From NCBI RefSeq assembly GCF_030929555.1, contig NZ_JAVFVT010000030.1, positions 26,018 through 90,017 of the forward strand: DNA of 64,000 nucleotides. Direction: 5' to 3'. Position numbers and translations under genes: made by a program. Positions within the stretch are counted from its first letter, which is position 1. Each line of letters begins with the position of its first letter. This DNA comes from Paenibacillus sp. LHD-117 (GTDB lineage Bacteria; Bacillota; Bacilli; Paenibacillales; Paenibacillaceae). The notes below the pieces were generated by a model. The model was not told where the DNA came from. It did not search any database and saw nothing but the letters and a program-made list of their open reading frames with translations. Of the stretch, positions 61,003-64,000 are shown in pieces.

Positions 61003-61422
61003 ATGTCTAATAAATTTGCCACTGGACCATTTCAAGTTCCTCTATTTGCTACTGGAGGAATTCCAGCAGATCTAAATATTAATGTTCTTAACGTCATTCT
61101 AAAAAATCATAGCGATGAAGAGCGCACCGTACAGGTTAAGGTTGAAAAGTGTCTCACTGCCGTGTTCCCGGCAACCAGTACAGAAGAAGAACTTCTATCC
61201 GAAACCGTTGAACTTAATAAAGGCGAGTGTACCGTATTGCAAGTGAGCATTCTTCCCAATGATATTTTACGTGTAGAGGTACAAGGGGAAATTGAAGAAG
61301 ACCTGGAAAAAATGGAGATCTGTGTTACCGGCGGGAATTCGCTAAATCCCGGTGATGGTTTCATTCAATTTGCTGAAGCGACGATGTTTTTCCGTCACGG
61401 GAATTTTTTGAAAAGCGGATAA
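61003..61422 (+). CDS. Small beta-rich protein of unknown function
   Basis: A 139-residue leaderless protein with alternating strands (NVLNVILKNHSDEERTVQVKVEKC, CTVLQVSILPNDILRVEVQGE) and three Cys. AAAGGAGAG precedes the ATG. In general plan (short beta strands, Cys near strand ends, no signal peptide) it resembles the small protein at 25260 and leaderless spore-surface proteins, but no family can be named. It is monocistronic and ends in a bidirectional terminator. Confidence 0.7.
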   Translation: MSNKFATGPFQVPLFATGGIPADLNINVLNVILKNHSDEERTVQVKVEKCLTAVFPATSTEEELLSETVELNKGECTVLQVSILPNDILRVEVQGEIEEDLEKMEICVTGGNSLNPGDGFIQFAEATMFFRHGNFLKSG

Positions 61423-61453
61423 CGAACAGGTAAAACGGGATAAATTTTTCAAA

Positions 61454-61485
61454 GTAAGGGCCATTCTACAAAGGATGGCCCTAAC
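61454..61485. terminator. Bidirectional terminator
   Basis: GTAAGGGCCAT (61454-61464) pairs with ATGGCCCTAAC (61475-61485), one mismatch, between convergent genes. Confidence 0.8.
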
Positions 61486-61492
61486 TTGCATC

Positions 61493-62191
61493 TTAATTGG
61501 GTACAGAATGCTGTTCCGCCCGGTTGAATCCTTTTATGATTAGCCATATAGCCAAAACCAATTGCTTAAAGGCTATTGGAATGTTCAACATTATGTAGGT
61601 TACATCCAGACCGATGAAGCGAACCATAAATAATAAGCTTGCCAATATGGACAATGCAGCTCCAATAAGAGCCGAAACGGACAACCAACGTGGAACTAAT
61701 TTGGTCTGGTAAAATATGCAGTTAAACAAAAACATAGCCAAAACAAATGCCAATGTCGTTGCCACATGGTTCACCAAATCACGTCCTTCCCGTAACAATC
61801 CACCCAGGGTGTGAAAGTACGATACATTCAGAGTTCCAACTTTTGAGAATTCGTGGCTTAATGTCAATAGCAACAGAAGAATGATTACACCGATAATAAT
61901 GAACACACCCGCAATGATGCCGAAAGCAACGGAGCCAAGAGCTAAACCCTTATTATACTTACTTAAAATCGGATACATCAAAATAGGAATACCAACATAT
62001 GAAACAACCATTAACAACTGGGAAAACGATCCGATTAACACCTGATCTTCATTTGTAAAAGCTTTGACAAGGTAGTCTGATCCATCTACAGCTGGAACAA
62101 CACTAAATATACCTGTAACCAACCCGGCTATTAATAACACCCCGGTAATGGATGCAGACCTTCTACCAGAATTTGTAGTCTCCCTCAACAT
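61493..62191 (-). CDS. DUF4386 membrane protein
   Basis: A 232-residue membrane protein with six helices, matching DUF4386: ASITGVLLIAGLVTGIFSVVP, then GREGRDL-like GLLREGRDLVNH and FLFNCIFYQTKLVPRWLS. The function of the family is unknown. AGGGAGG precedes the ATG. It is monocistronic. Confidence 0.85.
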   Translation of the reverse strand: MLRETTNSGRRSASITGVLLIAGLVTGIFSVVPAVDGSDYLVKAFTNEDQVLIGSFSQLLMVVSYVGIPILMYPILSKYNKGLALGSVAFGIIAGVFIIIGVIILLLLLTLSHEFSKVGTLNVSYFHTLGGLLREGRDLVNHVATTLAFVLAMFLFNCIFYQTKLVPRWLSVSALIGAALSILASLLFMVRFIGLDVTYIMLNIPIAFKQLVLAIWLIIKGFNRAEQHSVPN

Positions 62192-62362
62192 AAATAACCT
62201 CCCTTATGTAATTCTATGCACTAAATAAAGGTGTAGAATCGGCAAGTCAAATGCGTCATTATCGTCATACACTCGGCTTCCGTTACGGAATGCGCGTATG
62301 TGATAATGGAGATGAGGGACGGCGGTTTGAGCCGAAGATCGTTTCAGGAGAGGGTGGACCGA

Positions 62363-63157
62363 ATGAAAATGAAGGAGTGCACAATAGCCGAGATTCAGCA
62401 TCTCGTTACGGAATATCTGGAAGGGCTGTCTTCGCCCTTCGATTCTTTTTTGGAGGATCATATTCTTTCTTCGACGTTTTATCGGATTCAAACGGGTTCG
62501 GACGATATCGGGTATTTCGCGATACACGACAAGGAACGTCTGACACAGTTTTACATCCGCCGGGCGTATCAGAGCCATGCGCAGCAGCTGTTCCTTCAAG
62601 TGATTGAGCGTCGTTCGGTAAAGCATCTTTTTGTTCCGACCTGCGACGAACTATTCGTTAGCTTGGCAGTCGATCAAGATTTTGCGATGAAGAAACAAGC
62701 TTACTTTTTCCAAGATAGCCTGGTCGGCATTTCGGCCCGTTTGGGAGATGGCGAACTATTTCGTCTTGCCGCGCAAGACGATCTACAACAGATCCAACAG
62801 GTATGCGGGGATTTTCTCGACGATTATGAATCGTGGATGGCAAGAGGAGCTTTATTCGTCTATTGCAGAAACGCGGATTTACTTGGCATTGGACTGGTCG
62901 AAATGTCCAAAATGGTTGATAAACAAGCCAGCATAGGCATGTTTACCAATGATACTTTCAGGAAACAAGGGGTAGGGAAAACCATTATCGTACAATTGCG
63001 GGATTGGTGTAATCAGAACGGTATCACGCCCGTGAGCGGCTGCTGGTATTATAACGAAGCTTCCAGGCGAACCTTGGAAAGCGGGGGAATGGTGACGAGA
63101 ACGAGGCTGCTGAATATAGAAGTAACCTTAGAGAAGGATAAAACCGTTGCCGAGTAA
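62363..63157 (+). CDS. GNAT-family acetyltransferase
   Basis: A 264-residue two-part GNAT protein. The C-terminal half (~150-245) has the acetyl-CoA loop TFRKQGVGKTIIVQLRDWC and NEASRRTLESGGM. The N-terminal half looks like a degenerate second GNAT repeat (FYIRRAYQSHAQQLF). ATG at 62363 with GGAGAGGGTGG upstream is preferred over the earlier open frame. Acceptor substrate unknown. Confidence 0.87.
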   Translation: MKMKECTIAEIQHLVTEYLEGLSSPFDSFLEDHILSSTFYRIQTGSDDIGYFAIHDKERLTQFYIRRAYQSHAQQLFLQVIERRSVKHLFVPTCDELFVSLAVDQDFAMKKQAYFFQDSLVGISARLGDGELFRLAAQDDLQQIQQVCGDFLDDYESWMARGALFVYCRNADLLGIGLVEMSKMVDKQASIGMFTNDTFRKQGVGKTIIVQLRDWCNQNGITPVSGCWYYNEASRRTLESGGMVTRTRLLNIEVTLEKDKTVAE

Positions 63158-63264
63158 TCGGTGAAACCTACATATTAACCGTAACTTAGCAAATATAACC
63201 TACTATGGATGAATGGAAATGACTCCAATGCAGACAGCAATATACTTATTTTAACAATTAAAGC

Positions 63265-63276
63265 GTAAACGTTTAC
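63265..63276. promoter_or_regulatory. LacI/CcpA-type palindrome
   Basis: GTAAACGTTTAC is a perfect 12-bp palindrome with the central CG typical of LacI-family operators. It lies 35 bases before the kinase gene. Confidence 0.5.
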
Positions 63277-63310
63277 CTGCAACATTTGATTCGAATGGGG
63301 AGTGGTCCTG

Positions 63311-63886
63311 TTGTTCAAAAAAGTTGAAGAGATCATACGCGAAGTGCCTGAGCTAAACCATGAATTTTTAAGTTTCGAAAAACTTAACGGAGGGCTGAGC
63401 AACCAAACCTATAAGGTCCAAACCAAACAAAGCGGATACGTTCTGCGCGTCCATAGCAAGCAAAACGAATATTTGAATCTGACGCGCCGCTCTGAAGTGG
63501 AAGTGATGGAACAGGCAAATCGCGAAGGCTTTGCTCCTAGAGTGGTCTCCGGCAATCATCCGGAACAATATGTAGTGACGGCGTTAATCGAAGGTCGAAT
63601 GCTTGAGAAAGCCGATTTGAAAGACGATCGTATCAAAGAGATGATTATGAATCGCCTCAAGCGCATCCATCAAATGGAGGGCCATGGTCGAATTTGTACG
63701 CCTTTCGACTTAATTCATGGCTATTTGAAAGGCGCGGCTCAGCTTCAAGTCCAACAGCCAGACGGGCTAAACCGAATTTTGCATCGAGTCGAGAAAATCG
63801 CGCATGAGCGGAGCAACGACAAAACTTATAACAACAAATTTTGTCATAACGATTCTTTTTTGTGCAATATGATATACACAGCATGA
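63311..63886 (+). pseudogene. Choline-kinase/APH-like phosphotransferase, C-terminally truncated
   Basis: About 191 residues of an aminoglycoside/choline-kinase-fold protein. The Gly-rich loop LNGGLSNQTYKV, the ATP-site VLRVHS and the catalytic FCHNDSFLCNMIYT (HxDx4N) are present. The reading frame stops right after the catalytic loop, so the metal-binding Asp motif (usually IDWEYAG-like) and the C-terminal lobe are missing, and no other frame in the next 110 bases restores them. The family is normally ~300 residues. TTG at 63311 with GGGGAG eight bases upstream is the likely start. Probably inactive. Confidence 0.65.
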
Positions 63887-64000
63887 CTTATGCAGTTCAT
63901 GAGATTAACCGGTAATTGTGAGAATTTATGCTTGAATAAACCGGCCACATGGTCATGGAGAGAATCTTGGGCCAGTATGCGGAAATAAGGCTTGCAAAAC

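Overview
The window looks like a chromosomal piece of a Gram-positive, endospore-forming Firmicute of the Paenibacillus/Cohnella type. The signs are strong AGGAGG-type ribosome binding sites, an S-layer (SLH) protein, a copper-amine-oxidase-like N-terminal domain on a secreted protein, a YesM/AraC-type two-component pair, a CotH-family lipoprotein and a MocR regulator. No rRNA or tRNA gene was seen. This taxonomic call is inference from gene content only.

1-12.2 kb is an iron-acquisition locus. A tightly packed operon, entering from the left, encodes two IucA/IucC-type (NIS) siderophore synthetases, an SbnG-like citrate synthase, two SbnH-like PLP decarboxylases and an MFS exporter, much like staphyloferrin B synthesis. 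After a terminator come two Fur-box promoters, driving a lysine/glutamate-rich lipoprotein and a substrate-binding protein with two FecCD permeases. No transport ATPase is present.

12.3-18.5 kb holds a decayed P-loop gene, a WYL regulator with a short-chain dehydrogenase whose catalytic Tyr is Phe, two MFS transporters and two small proteins. 18.8-23.3 kb is a LytS/LytR pair next to a CstA-type (pyruvate/peptide) transporter with a cre-like site. 23.4-25.1 kb is a quinone-oxidoreductase-like gene divergent from a TetR regulator with a palindromic operator. 25.2-28.1 kb encodes a YVTN propeller protein with a small partner, and a membrane-anchored serine hydrolase.

28.1-31.7 kb carries two mobile elements around a LytTR/DUF3021 pair. 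The first is a tnpB-only IS605/IS1341-type element sitting directly before a frameshifted LytTR gene. The second is an IS1595-type element with matching ends, an 8-bp target duplication, a broken transposase and a small passenger gene. 31.7-43.5 kb holds a CotH lipoprotein, an unusual membrane/transglutaminase/membrane operon, a MocR regulator, a 7TM histidine kinase with its regulator, and a large SLH surface protein.

43.6-51.1 kb is a visibly AT-rich island led by two decayed serine recombinases. It carries two bicistronic modules (membrane protein plus HEPN-like protein) on either side of an Mrr-like PD-(D/E)XK nuclease. This is the best candidate here for an undescribed, probably defensive, system. 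51.3-64 kb returns to GC-richer sequence: DoxX/LysR, HxlR/NAD(P)H oxidoreductase, hydrolase/NTF2-like, a sugar-sensing three-gene system next to a sugar porter, a small beta-rich protein, DUF4386, a GNAT acetyltransferase and a kinase truncated before its metal-binding motif.
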